Assembly: GCA_028716025.1 (NCBI GenBank)
Contig: JAQUQP010000029.1
Span: 1-15,562 of the forward strand
Reading direction: 5' to 3'
Source of the DNA: a bacterium
Lineage (GTDB): Bacteria > UBA6262
DNA length: 15,562 bases
In this document: positions 6,541 through 14,637 of the stretch, piece after piece
Layout of the letters: each line of letters starts with the position of its first letter
Position numbering within the stretch: position 1 is the first letter of the stretch
The notes under the pieces: generated by a model
Seen by the model: the letters and a program-made list of their open reading frames with translations, nothing else
Databases searched by the model: none
What the model was told of the DNA's origin: nothing
Translations under genes and position numbers: made by a program

Positions 6541-7278
6541 TTAAGCTTTCTTCAGGAGATCCCTGATCTTCTTAAAATCTTCCCAGACATATTTCTTATT
6601 GGCAGGATCGTACAGGCAGCTAGCAGGATGTACCGTGGCAATGCATTTAACCTCGTGCCCGTTAAAATTCAGGATATGCACTTTATTGCGCAATTCGTGT
6701 ATGCCGGCATTAGACTTGAGAATTGCCTGGGCCGCTGTCCGGCCCAGCAAACAAATAATTTCCGGCTTAATTAACTCTATTTGCCGGGTAATGATCGGCA
6801 GGCAGGCGTTCATTTCCTCAGCAGACGGTGGACGGTCATTGCCACGTAGGGTCGGCTGGTCAGGATTTTTCATTGGGTGGCACTTTACCACATTTCCGAT
6901 GTAAACTTCATCCCGCTGCAGGTTTATCGTGGTTTCTATCGCTTTGGTCAGAAGCTGTCCAGCTTTACCGATAAAAGGCCGGCCGGTAGCGTCCTCATCA
7001 AAGCCCGGTCCCTCACCAATGAACATCAAACGGGTGTTAGCATTACCTTCACCGAAAACAAGTTTATTCCTGGTACGCCCCAACAGGCAATTCTGGCAAT
7101 TAGCGAATTGCTGATGTAATTGCTCGATTTCCTTGCTCTTGTCCAGGCCAGCAGAGGTTATTTTCATTTTAGGATTATCAGGTCTGGCTGTCCTGGGGAC
7201 TGATTTTAAACCCTTTCTTTGCTCCTGTTCCAGATAAGCTTTAAAATCCCTAATCACCTGCTGCAGATCATTATCCAT
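6541..7278 (-). CDS. Uracil-DNA glycosylase, family 4 type (iron-sulfur)
   Basis: A 245-residue protein. The [4Fe-4S] cysteines are at 61 and 64 (CQNC), 133 (VVKCHP) and 159 (NACLP). The conserved GEGPGFDEDATGRPF (88-102) holds the catalytic-site motif, and the second active-site motif VHPAS is at 216-220. About 50 extra residues precede the first cysteines, a variable charged segment common in this family, which is related to the phage SPO1 polymerase N-terminal domain. It excises uracil from DNA at the start of base-excision repair. The start is supported by AAGGTGGA just upstream of the ATG. It is co-directional with priA and 4 nt from it, so a genome-maintenance pair is likely. Family 4 is favoured over family 5 by the GEGPGFDED motif. 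Confidence 0.93.
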   Translation of the reverse strand: MDNDLQQVIRDFKAYLEQEQRKGLKSVPRTARPDNPKMKITSAGLDKSKEIEQLHQQFANCQNCLLGRTRNKLVFGEGNANTRLMFIGEGPGFDEDATGRPFIGKAGQLLTKAIETTINLQRDEVYIGNVVKCHPMKNPDQPTLRGNDRPPSAEEMNACLPIITRQIELIKPEIICLLGRTAAQAILKSNAGIHELRNKVHILNFNGHEVKCIATVHPASCLYDPANKKYVWEDFKKIRDLLKKA

Positions 7279-7290
7279 ATTCCACCTTAA

Positions 7291-7318
7291 ATAACAAAGC
7301 CCCCTTAGACGGGGATTC
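7291..7318 (-). terminator. Weak terminator-like hairpin downstream of porV-like gene
   Basis: On the minus strand TCCCC and GGGG(G) around 7301-7315 form a 4-5 bp GC stem with a 6-nt loop, followed by TTTGTTATTT. It lies in the 83-nt gap between the barrel gene and the UDG gene. The stem is short, so the call is tentative. Confidence 0.3.
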
Positions 7319-7361
7319 GTTTAAATTAACCTGATATTTTCACTTTATATTTACGCTTTCC

Positions 7362-8309
7362 TTAGAACTTCACGCTGATCCCGATCCTGTGCGTAGAACC
7401 CAGCTCGCCGAAATACAGCCATGAATAATCAAATTGCATATTAACTTTCAGTATTTCATCCAGCATATTTTCGTTAATACTTATCCCGGCAGTCATACCG
7501 CTGGAATTCCCAAGGGAACCCACATCTTCAAACCCGGCCCGTAAGGCAAACAATTTATTGAACTGGTACTCTGCCCCAGCATGAAGCTTCATTTCCCGGT
7601 CATTAGGCAGGTCAATATCTCCGGCTAAAAGCAGTTTATTTTCTAAGGTTCTCCACGCCAATCCGGCTTTTACATTAGTAGGCAGTTTTTCACTGGTATC
7701 CACGGCTTTCATCTTCGGCCCCAGGTTTTGGATCATGATACCCGCGCTTAAATTCAGCGGCAATTTCTGCAGCGCGCCCAGGTCCAGGGCATAACCAGAA
7801 CCTTTATCATTGTCCAGGGTCATTTGAATGCCTTTAATGGTCGCGCCGACGCTGATCGTGTCCATTAATTTCCAGGCCAGGGAAACACTTTCATAATAAT
7901 CCGCTACTTTGGCTTTGCCATCGCTTATCCCGGCCACAGTACGGCGGTCTATATCAGTTGTCCCGAAATAAACAATATTCAATCCATAAGCAAATAACGG
8001 CCCTGCCGGTGATGCAAAGGCGATAGTTTCATGATTGATCTTTTCCAGCCAGGCTGTATGCACGAAACTAAATTCCTTTGTTTTTAGCTGAACCAACCCT
8101 GCCGGATTCCAATAGAGAGAATTGATATCATCAGCGACTGCTACATATGCCCCGCCCATACCTACCGGCCTGACCCCAGGCTCTATTTTCAGGAACGAGG
8201 CGGTAGTCGTGCCAGTCTGGCTATTGGCAGCATACAATAAAGATGGCAGATAGCAGATGGCGGATAGCAGTAGAATAATTAGTATGGTTTTTTTCTTGCC
8301 CAAGTTCAT
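7362..8309 (-). CDS. PorV/UPF0164 family outer-membrane beta-barrel protein
   Basis: The 315-residue protein begins with a signal peptide (about 1-28, cleaved near LLYAANS). It then has the family signature GVRPVGMGGAYVAVADD...LYWNPAGL (about 45-75). Alternating hydrophobic strands continue to a C-terminal SVKF, the terminal Phe typical of outer-membrane barrels. PorV-type proteins belong to the FadL-like barrels; in type IX secretion PorV receives cargo with C-terminal sorting domains. The ATG lies 4 nt after the stop of the secreted protein gene. The AGGT between them is abnormally close to the start, so translation is probably coupled. The signal peptide core is encoded by two tandem 14-bp repeats. 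Family is firm; participation in secretion is inferred from the neighbour. Confidence 0.85.
   Translation of the reverse strand: MNLGKKKTILIILLLSAICYLPSLLYAANSQTGTTTASFLKIEPGVRPVGMGGAYVAVADDINSLYWNPAGLVQLKTKEFSFVHTAWLEKINHETIAFASPAGPLFAYGLNIVYFGTTDIDRRTVAGISDGKAKVADYYESVSLAWKLMDTISVGATIKGIQMTLDNDKGSGYALDLGALQKLPLNLSAGIMIQNLGPKMKAVDTSEKLPTNVKAGLAWRTLENKLLLAGDIDLPNDREMKLHAGAEYQFNKLFALRAGFEDVGSLGNSSGMTAGISINENMLDEILKVNMQFDYSWLYFGELGSTHRIGISVKF
8243..8270 (-). repeat. Two tandem 14-bp repeats inside a signal peptide
   Basis: ATGGCAGATAGCAG (8243-8256) is followed directly by ATGGCGGATAGCAG (8257-8270), 13 of 14 bases identical. On the minus strand they encode part of the hydrophobic core LLSAICYLPSL of the barrel protein signal peptide. 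Because 14 is not a multiple of 3, the two units are read in different frames. Confidence 0.8.
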
Positions 8310-8313
8310 ACCT

Positions 8314-10491
8314 CTATTTAGAAATGATCAGTTTTTTCGTAGCCGTCCTGGTATTACCATTCGAATATTCAGCGGTTATCTTATACAAATATAATTCATC
8401 TGCCAATACTTCACCATCGTTATTAACGCCTCTCCAGGTTACTCTTTTATCTCCTGACCCGCTGTCATAAATGACTTTTGACCAGATCTTTTCTCCCAAA
8501 ACCGTATATACCTCAATAGTCACGGTAGCCGTGCCAGACAGGGAATAAGCAAAAGTGGCATTGCGTCCTTTAATCGGATTCGGATATACGAACACAGATT
8601 CTTTAAAATCCTGTTCCTCGACGCTAGTATTTAAGCTAAAAGTATACGTTGCCTGAGAACCAACATTGCCGACCAGATCCCGGGGCGTGATCCGCATCGT
8701 ATAGGTACCGTTAGTCTCTTGTGCCGCAATGGTTAAGGTAATAGTATCACTGCCATTGTTGGTTTGCGTACCGGAAACAATACTGCCGCTGGGATCGGTA
8801 AGAGTAATAGTTGAATTTACCAGGTCAACACCGGAACCACCGGTATTATCCTGGATAATGGCGCTGATCTGGGTAAAAGAACTGGTAAGGATAGTAGCAT
8901 TAGCCGGAGTAACTGAAGTCACTGTCGGCGCGGTGGAATCAGTAGCGATCTGGATAGCAGTTTTATCAATGGAAACAGTAGTCCTGAAAAGATTGTCTGT
9001 ACCGGAGGTGTTAAAGAATTTATTCCCTTCAGCATCAGTAGCTGTTATCACCACAAAATATACTCCTTTATTCATGGCGACACCACCTTCATCATTACCA
9101 TCCCAGGTAATTTCCTGTTCTCCCGATGATTGCTGGAAAAAAGTAAAAGTTTTGACTAAATTAGCCGCCGGGCTGGGGACCGCTTCACCAGTGGTCGCAT
9201 CAGTCGTAAAAGTTGTCCCGGATTTACAAATCTTGATCTTGACATTAGCAGTTTCGTTCAAAGTATATTTAATGCTAGCCAGGGAATTACTGGCAGTAAT
9301 ACCGGTAGTAGTAATATCCACGATCCTTTTATCCAAGGCAAAAGTCCAACCCTGGCTTTCAGCCGTATCGCGGTCAGCGGCTCCGGTATGGTCAAAATAA
9401 GCGTCAATGGCAAAACGATAGATGCCTGAAGGCACTAATTTAATGTTTTCGTCTGTCCCATCCCAGGTTTGGTATTCCCGGAAATTGCGGTCCTGCCCTT
9501 CGCTGTTGCGTGGCGAAAAATAAGTGAATCTCTTGACCAGAGTATCGTCCGCGGTCGTTACGGTGCCGTTGGTATTATAGATAGTGATAGTCGTCCAGGC
9601 GTCTTGGGTTAGCTGGTAAGAAAAATTGATCGGCAAGCTATGGGCTATGGTGGTAGTTCCAAAGTCAGTAAAAGTTTGGACTACGTCATTAACGTGGACA
9701 GCGTGCACAGTAATAGTGAGCTTTACTTTGGGATGATCAGTACCGGCAAAATCAGTAGCCCATACTTCAACTGTATAAGAACCATTATGCTTGGTATATT
9801 GGGTGGTGTTGAACCAGCGGCCATCCCAGGTTATCTGGCCGGTATTTATTCCGCCGCTGCCAGCCGATATCTCCTGCGTTTCCTTGTAGATTGAAGCTTC
9901 GGTAAAATTATCTATTATATCATAATTGATCTTAGAGGCTACAAACCTGTTACCAGATTGGTCAACATCACTAATAGTATAAGTAATAACTGTTCCCGTG
10001 GAAGGGTTGGCTAAAGTACTGGTTTCATAATTGATAGTAGTTTCTGTCGCGGCAAGGGAAAGATAATATCCAGAATCAGCTTCCGGATAATCACTGGTGG
10101 CAGAACTGACCGTAGTAGCAGGACTGCTTTCCCCGGTACCGTCATTTCCGGTGACGAAATAATAATATGTGGTCCCGTCACTTACCGAAGTATCAATATA
10201 GTTTGTGCTGGTGATCCCAAAAGTAACGGTTTGAGCGTAGGCTCCATACGTACCAGCGCCCACAGGAGGGTTTGTCGGAATGGTAGTAGAATCAGCTTCG
10301 ACGCGGTATATAGTATAGGTTACTGTCCCTACTCCCCCGGTACTGGCGGTCCAGGCTAGCCTGATCGGGCCGCCAAAATTAACCGCGGTAAAACCAGTAG
10401 GCGCGTTAGGTGCAGCCAGTGACGGAGACACTAAAAATAAAATACTTACCGCTGTGATCAGAGTAAGTATTATTAATTTCAGCTTATTCAT
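8314..10491 (-). CDS. Secreted multidomain protein: FN3, FlgD-like Ig modules and C-terminal sorting-like domain
   Basis: The 725-residue protein has a signal peptide (1-26, ending SPSLAA). A fibronectin type III domain follows at about 29-132. Three FlgD-like modules come next, centred on WDG motifs at 222-224, 343-345 and 463-465 (about 150-263, 280-395, 400-510). A bacterial Ig-like domain spans about 518-620 (starts TAPTVTSVTPANA). The C-terminal domain (630-725) begins VFVYPNP and contains a fourth variant, WRG (686-688), resembling FlgD Ig / type IX secretion sorting tails. No catalytic domain was found, so it is likely a surface adhesin or structural protein. The ATG has GGAG about 10 nt upstream. 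It leads the barrel gene by 4 nt. Thr, Ser, Asn and Gly dominate the composition, as is usual for exported repeats. Confidence 0.85.
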   Translation of the reverse strand: MNKLKLIILTLITAVSILFLVSPSLAAPNAPTGFTAVNFGGPIRLAWTASTGGVGTVTYTIYRVEADSTTIPTNPPVGAGTYGAYAQTVTFGITSTNYIDTSVSDGTTYYYFVTGNDGTGESSPATTVSSATSDYPEADSGYYLSLAATETTINYETSTLANPSTGTVITYTISDVDQSGNRFVASKINYDIIDNFTEASIYKETQEISAGSGGINTGQITWDGRWFNTTQYTKHNGSYTVEVWATDFAGTDHPKVKLTITVHAVHVNDVVQTFTDFGTTTIAHSLPINFSYQLTQDAWTTITIYNTNGTVTTADDTLVKRFTYFSPRNSEGQDRNFREYQTWDGTDENIKLVPSGIYRFAIDAYFDHTGAADRDTAESQGWTFALDKRIVDITTTGITASNSLASIKYTLNETANVKIKICKSGTTFTTDATTGEAVPSPAANLVKTFTFFQQSSGEQEITWDGNDEGGVAMNKGVYFVVITATDAEGNKFFNTSGTDNLFRTTVSIDKTAIQIATDSTAPTVTSVTPANATILTSSFTQISAIIQDNTGGSGVDLVNSTITLTDPSGSIVSGTQTNNGSDTITLTIAAQETNGTYTMRITPRDLVGNVGSQATYTFSLNTSVEEQDFKESVFVYPNPIKGRNATFAYSLSGTATVTIEVYTVLGEKIWSKVIYDSGSGDKRVTWRGVNNDGEVLADELYLYKITAEYSNGNTRTATKKLIISK

Positions 10492-10534
10492 TAATGAATT
10501 CTCCGGATGAAGAGAAATGTTTAGTTTCCTTTAT

Positions 10535-11713
10535 TTAACATAATGATTTTATCTTGTCAAGAATTTCTTTTGCTACTTTTTCTTTTGGCAATACAGGGAG
10601 CGCTTGCCGGCCGTTCTTACCCCAGAGCAAGAACACTTTATTAGTATCTTTATTAAAACCATCTTCTATTTTGTTGGCTATGATCAAGTCCAGGTTCTTA
10701 GCGTGCAATTTTCTCCTGGCATTAGCCAGTAAATTGCTGCTTTCAGCGGCAAAACCGACCAGTAATTTGTTCTTTTTGCGTTTTCCCAGTTCCTGTAAAA
10801 TATCTGGATTTCCGATCAATTCCAAGTTTAATTTATTTTTTTTCTTTATTTTGCCCGGCACTAAACTCTTTGGCCGGAAATCACCCACCGCGCTGGCGGC
10901 AATAATAATATCCGCCTCCTGGAAATGGGCCAGTACCTGTTCATACATTTCCAGCGCTGTTTGGACCTGATGGACCGTAGCTTCTTTGGGCGGTACCAGA
11001 ATAGTCGGGCCTGTGACCAGGATCACTTCAGCCCCCCGCTTGGCTGCTTCCCTGGCCAGGGCATAGCCCATTTTGCCACTGGACCGGTTGGAAATAAAGC
11101 GGATAGCGTCCAAGGGTTCCTGGGTAGGACCAGCGGTGATCAAGATGGTTTTGTCCTGGAAATCAGCATGTGGTATGAGGACGGACCGGATAGCGGCTAA
11201 TATTTTTTCTTCACCGGCTAAACGACCGACCCCTTCATCGCCGCAAGCTAGCCTTCCGGATTCCGGTTCGATAATGGTTATTTTCCTTTTAGCCAGTTTC
11301 CGGATATTTTCCTGCACCAGCTGGTTATCGTACATGTTTTTGTTCATCGCCGGGCAGATCATGATAGGCGCTTTGGTCGCTAACACCAGAGTGCTTAGGA
11401 AATCATCCGCAATACCAGCGGCGCATTTGTCGATAAAATTTGCCGTAGCCGGGGCAATTAGCACCAAGTCGGCTTTTTTGGCCAGGGCTATATGCTCGAT
11501 CTCCCATTGCTTTGGCGTCATGACCATATCCGTGATCACCTGATTGGCAGTTAAAGATTGGAAAGTTAATGGAGTGACAAACTCCTGCGCCATCCTGGTC
11601 ATTACAACAGTGACATTAGCCTGCTCCTTTTTGAGCCGGCTGACTATATAGGCTGCTTTATACGCGGCGATGCCGCCGGTTATCCCGACGACTATCTCCT
11701 TGCCTTTAAGCAT
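10535..11713 (-). CDS. coaBC: Bifunctional phosphopantothenoylcysteine decarboxylase / phosphopantothenate-cysteine ligase
   Basis: A 392-residue full-length fusion for two steps of coenzyme A synthesis. The CoaC half (1-180) has GGIAAYK (13-19) for FMN binding, His74 (the catalytic His position), PATANFIDK, PAMNKNMYDN (121-130) and the substrate-clamp Cys157 in GRLACGDEGVGR. The CoaB half (185-392) has ITAGPTQEPLDAIRFISNRSSGKMG (192-216) and a lysine-rich KIKKKNKLNLEL segment around 300. The ligase normally uses CTP. It starts 3 nt after the rpoZ stop, with AAGGA lying over the end of rpoZ. The gmk-rpoZ-coaBC order is widespread and often continues to priA; here the secreted protein, barrel and UDG genes are inserted between coaBC and priA. 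Confidence 0.96.
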   Translation of the reverse strand: MLKGKEIVVGITGGIAAYKAAYIVSRLKKEQANVTVVMTRMAQEFVTPLTFQSLTANQVITDMVMTPKQWEIEHIALAKKADLVLIAPATANFIDKCAAGIADDFLSTLVLATKAPIMICPAMNKNMYDNQLVQENIRKLAKRKITIIEPESGRLACGDEGVGRLAGEEKILAAIRSVLIPHADFQDKTILITAGPTQEPLDAIRFISNRSSGKMGYALAREAAKRGAEVILVTGPTILVPPKEATVHQVQTALEMYEQVLAHFQEADIIIAASAVGDFRPKSLVPGKIKKKNKLNLELIGNPDILQELGKRKKNKLLVGFAAESSNLLANARRKLHAKNLDLIIANKIEDGFNKDTNKVFLLWGKNGRQALPVLPKEKVAKEILDKIKSLC

Positions 11714-11716
11714 TGT

Positions 11717-11977
11717 TTATTCCTTTTCGGCTTTCTCTTCTGCTTTCTCTTCTGCCAATTCTTCGGCATCTGCTTTATCTTTTTTCTTATTAGCTTTAAT
11801 GAGAACTTTATTCATAGCTTCGATCGATATTTTGCCCAGGCTGGCGCTGTTATCTTTATCTAACTGTTTCATTTTTTTGGCTTCCTCAGATGAGGCCAGC
11901 ACCACTTTGTATTTGTTACCAACTATATTCTGCTGTACCGGCTGTTCCAACACTTCACTGTGCTTCTGCTCAGTCAC
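11717..11977 (-). CDS. rpoZ: RNA polymerase omega subunit
   Basis: The 86-residue product has the omega core at about 18-60: NKYKVVLASSEEAKKMKQL followed by KISIEAMNKVLI. A lysine/glutamate-rich tail (about 64-86) is specific to this homologue. Omega helps assemble and stabilise the beta-prime subunit of RNA polymerase. Translation starts at GTG (11977), with AGGAG about 8 nt upstream lying inside the last codons of gmk; the genes are separated by 4 nt. Position between gmk and coaBC supports the call as much as the weak sequence signature does. The usual ARQL string is replaced by KKMKQL, so residue-level similarity is modest. Confidence 0.85.
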   Translation of the reverse strand: MTEQKHSEVLEQPVQQNIVGNKYKVVLASSEEAKKMKQLDKDNSASLGKISIEAMNKVLIKANKKKDKADAEELAEEKAEEKAEKE

Positions 11978-11981
11978 GTTT

Positions 11982-12572
11982 TCACACTCCTTTTCTTTTT
12001 TTGTTACCTGTTCCTCTTATTTGCTTCTGTACAATGGTTTGCAGGTTCTTTACTGTCTTAACCAGATCCTTATTAATAATAACCTGGTCGTATTGCGGGA
12101 TATATTTCATCTCCTCCTCTATTTGTTTCATTCGTTTGGCAATAGTGGCCAGCGAATCCCTTTTGCGCCGTATTAAGCGCTGGCGCAATTCTTCCAGGCT
12201 GGGCGGCAAAATAAATATTAAAACAGCCTGGGGAAATTTATCCTTGACTTGCAGCGCTCCCTGCATATCAATATCCAGCAAAACACTTATTCCTTTGTCC
12301 AGGTTGTCAGTAATGGGCTTTTTAAGCGTGCCATAGAAATGGCTGTATACTTTGGCCCACTCCAGGAATTCCCCGGCTTTTATTTTCTTCTTGAATTCCG
12401 CAGGGCTTAGAAAATGATAATCATATCCATTATTTTCGCCGGGTCTTTTATCCCGCGTAGTGGCGGAAATAGAGAATACCAGTTTAGGTATGCGTTTTAC
12501 TAACTCTCGGCACAAAGTGGTTTTACCAGTCCCTGAAGGCCCTGACAAGACAATAAGCTTTCCCTTTTTCAT
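11982..12572 (-). CDS. gmk: Guanylate kinase
   Basis: The 196-residue protein is the usual length. It phosphorylates GMP to GDP with ATP. The P-loop GPSGTGKT is at 11-18, the GMP-binding region starts with SISATTRDKRPGE, then YDYHFLSPAEF and the lid YGTLKKPI; LLDIDMQGA forms the Walker B-like strand. The substrate arginine in TTRDKRPGE is intact. GAGG about 5 nt upstream of the ATG supports the start. The ribosome site lies directly next to a remnant of the GATTACAC repeat. It leads the gmk-rpoZ-coaBC cluster. YicC and RemA/DUF370 genes, frequent gmk neighbours, are absent. Confidence 0.97.
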   Translation of the reverse strand: MKKGKLIVLSGPSGTGKTTLCRELVKRIPKLVFSISATTRDKRPGENNGYDYHFLSPAEFKKKIKAGEFLEWAKVYSHFYGTLKKPITDNLDKGISVLLDIDMQGALQVKDKFPQAVLIFILPPSLEELRQRLIRRKRDSLATIAKRMKQIEEEMKYIPQYDQVIINKDLVKTVKNLQTIVQKQIRGTGNKKRKGV

Positions 12573-12590
12573 ATATCCTCTATATCTAAG

Positions 12591-12605
12591 AAATCAGTGT
12601 AATCA
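12591..12605 (-). repeat. GATTACAC-type repeat fragment between UPF0280 and gmk
   Basis: On the minus strand TGATTACACTGATTT matches the copy at 3581-3596 almost base for base. Its first three bases are the TGA stop of the UPF0280 gene, and it lies just upstream of the gmk ribosome site. It is thus a second locus of the element seen upstream of def. Confidence 0.7.
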
Positions 12606-13331
12606 TTTTACTAACTTTATATTACCCCAAATTCCCATTTCATTTTCTATAATGATCAGCACTCCGTCAAGGCCAGGCAGTGACTTGGCTTTTTCCATGG
12701 CTACGGGCAGGTCTGCTTTGGTCCTGACCATATTCCCGACAGTGGAAGCATAGGCATCTGCCAGAGCGGCAGAACGGCTTTTAACCAGACAGGTATCAGC
12801 CTTTCCCAAGCTTACCGAGTGCCCGATAGTCCCGCTGGAAGTACAAATTCCAGCAGGCGTTTCTTCCGGACTGACCTCGATCGATAAGCGCCCGCTAAAC
12901 TTTGAATCTCCGGCATATATCCCGATGATCCTGGGCTTGGTCGAAACCAGGTAAATATCTCCTCCATTTTCAACGATCACTTCGCTGGACAGCCGGAGTA
13001 GTGATTCTCCTACCATTTCCGCCAGACATCCGGCTACACTGGCCATCGGTCCTACTTCAGCCTGCTGGCTGGCATAGGCCATCCGCCGCACCACTACCGG
13101 CGCTCCTGCGCTCACTTTAATCGGTTTAAAAGTTATTTCAAACAACGGGTTTTCAGTAATATAATTTTCCAGGCCCTGCCTGAGCTGCGTCAATTTTTCC
13201 CGGGCTAATGCTTTTATTTCGGCTGTGGCTTTACTCACGCCGACAAACAAGTCGCTCTCTTTGATCGCCAGTTCAAAATATTCTAATTCACTTTTTTTAA
13301 ACTGGTCGCGGTAAAACCTTTTTTGATACAT
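12603..13331 (-). CDS. UPF0280 family (ApbE-like) protein
   Basis: The 242-residue protein matches UPF0280, a family distantly related to ApbE FAD:protein FMN transferases. Visible signatures are AYASQQAEVGPMASVAGCLAE (about 85-105), VENGGDIYL (about 120-128), and GICTSSGTIGHSVSLGKADTCLV (about 160-182), where ApbE proteins carry a related SG-hydroxyl-rich loop. The reaction is not established for UPF0280 itself. The ATG lies 3 nt after the stop of the coiled-coil gene; the ribosome site is poor, so it is probably coupled to that gene. Its TGA lies at the edge of a dispersed repeat. Residues M1-E20 are plausible for the family (YxxRFYR near the start), which supports this start. Confidence 0.85.
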   Translation of the reverse strand: MYQKRFYRDQFKKSELEYFELAIKESDLFVGVSKATAEIKALAREKLTQLRQGLENYITENPLFEITFKPIKVSAGAPVVVRRMAYASQQAEVGPMASVAGCLAEMVGESLLRLSSEVIVENGGDIYLVSTKPRIIGIYAGDSKFSGRLSIEVSPEETPAGICTSSGTIGHSVSLGKADTCLVKSRSAALADAYASTVGNMVRTKADLPVAMEKAKSLPGLDGVLIIIENEMGIWGNIKLVK

Positions 13332-13334
13332 GTT

Positions 13335-13721
13335 TTATAACTCGAAAGTGGACTGTTTCTCAGAAGGTTTCTTTTTCAATTCACCTTCCGGCCCGCGTTC
13401 TTCCAGGCCAACCTCTTTTTGTATCTGTTCGATCTTTTTTTCCAGTTGGGCCAGGCGCGTATCCATGCTATAGATATGTGAAACCACCTCAATAATCTTC
13501 TGCGCCAGGTCATCCATTCGCTCGTGTTCCCGGGAAAATTCTTCTATTTTCTCTTTAAAGGATTTAATATCAGTATCCAGCTCTTTGACCCGATCAGCCA
13601 TTTTATTCACGGTTTTATCGTTCAACCTGAACTTTTCCAGCTTGGCCTCGATATCGCTGATAAAACCGCTGACCGTGACCTGTTTAGGTTCTTGATTGAA
13701 GAACTTCTTAAGCCATTTCAT
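13335..13721 (-). CDS. Small coiled-coil protein, no recognised family
   Basis: The 128-residue product has a basic start (MKWLKKFF). A heptad-patterned, highly charged helix covers about 20-65 (DIEAKLEKFR...VKELDTDIKSFKEKIEEF) and a second one about 86-105 (DTRLAQLEKKIEQIQKEVG). A lysine- and glutamate-rich disordered tail follows. It has no signal peptide or membrane segment, so it is probably cytoplasmic and may oligomerise. Its ATG overlaps the end of the pseudouridine synthase gene by 14 nt, with AAAGGAG about 12 nt upstream, a long spacing. I know no function. Archaeal flagellar FlaC/FlaD-like accessory proteins share the general look, but nothing else here supports that. Confidence 0.75.
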   Translation of the reverse strand: MKWLKKFFNQEPKQVTVSGFISDIEAKLEKFRLNDKTVNKMADRVKELDTDIKSFKEKIEEFSREHERMDDLAQKIIEVVSHIYSMDTRLAQLEKKIEQIQKEVGLEERGPEGELKKKPSEKQSTFEL

Positions 13722-14637
13722 TGGTAGCTATAGCTCCTTTAAAATCAGCTGGCAATTCAGCTTGGAACCGGACATGTTCTTTGGTTGCCGGATGGATAAA
13801 GGCCAGGGTTTCCGCGTGTAAAAGCTGGCGGTTGGCCATTCCTGCTGGTTGGTCCTTACCGTATTTCCAGTCACCTACGATCGGATGATCGATGAAGGAG
13901 AGATGCACTCGTATTTGATGAGTGCGGCCGGTTTTGGGAAATAATCTGAGTAAAGCCATCTTCGGGTATTGTTTAATTACCTCATACTCAGTTACGGCAG
14001 CGCGGCCGGTGGCAGTGGAAATTTTCATTTTAGTGCGGTCGGTCCGACCTCGGCTGATTTTAGCATTGATCACTCCTTTGCGGCTTGACATCCGGCCATG
14101 AACGAGAGCGACATAGGTTTTTTTAACCTGTCCGCGGGTAAATTGTCTTGAAAGACATTGGTGGGCAGCATCGTTCTTGGCTACCACCATCACCCCGCTG
14201 GTATCTTTGTCCAATCGGTGCACAATTCCCGGACGGATACAACCACCGATCTGGGAAAGGTTCTGGCAGTGTTCTAAAAGAGCGTTAACTAAGGTGCCGG
14301 TTTTTATTTTACCTACAGGGTGGACCATCATTCCGGCAGGCTTATTGATCACTATTAAGCTATTATCTTCATACAAGATCAGTAATGGTATATTTTCAGC
14401 CACTAGCGTTAATTCCCTGGGTTCGGGAATAGTCACTTGGAAAACTTCCCCGGCACTGGTTTTATAACCGGTTTTGCTTATCACTTTCTTGCCAGGCGCT
14501 ATTCGCCAAACTCCCTGGCCACGAATGATTTTCTGAACTAAAGCCCGGGATAAGGATAGTTTTTCCGCCAACAGTACATCCAAACGGTCGTTACCGCTGG
14601 CAGTAATTTCTATTATTTGCTCTTTTGTTTTTTCCAT
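13708..14637 (-). CDS. rluD: Pseudouridine synthase, RluA/RluD family
   Basis: A 309-residue protein. The S4-like RNA-binding domain is at about 15-75 (DRLDVLLAEKLSLSRALVQKIIRG). The catalytic domain follows, with VINKPAGMMVHP (96-107) and HRLDKDTSG (140-148), where Asp143 is the catalytic residue. GRTHQIRVHL and HPIVGDWKYG complete the family set. RluD-type enzymes make pseudouridines in 23S rRNA helix 69, but RluA-family members cannot be told apart safely from sequence alone, so the symbol is provisional. The start overlaps the lgt end by 25 nt. No good ribosome site is visible, so coupling to lgt is likely. The lspA-lgt-rluD grouping is common. Confidence 0.9.
   Translation of the reverse strand: MEKTKEQIIEITASGNDRLDVLLAEKLSLSRALVQKIIRGQGVWRIAPGKKVISKTGYKTSAGEVFQVTIPEPRELTLVAENIPLLILYEDNSLIVINKPAGMMVHPVGKIKTGTLVNALLEHCQNLSQIGGCIRPGIVHRLDKDTSGVMVVAKNDAAHQCLSRQFTRGQVKKTYVALVHGRMSSRKGVINAKISRGRTDRTKMKISTATGRAAVTEYEVIKQYPKMALLRLFPKTGRTHQIRVHLSFIDHPIVGDWKYGKDQPAGMANRQLLHAETLAFIHPATKEHVRFQAELPADFKGAIATNEMA

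Noticed and set aside
8729..9400. Plus-strand open frame of 223 codons
   Set aside because: It lies inside the secreted-protein gene on the other strand, has low-complexity Val/Ser/Leu composition, and no ribosome site or family resemblance.
13335..13721. Archaeal-type FlaC/FlaD accessory protein
   Set aside because: Only the coiled-coil and charged pattern is similar, and no other archaellum or flagellar gene is nearby.
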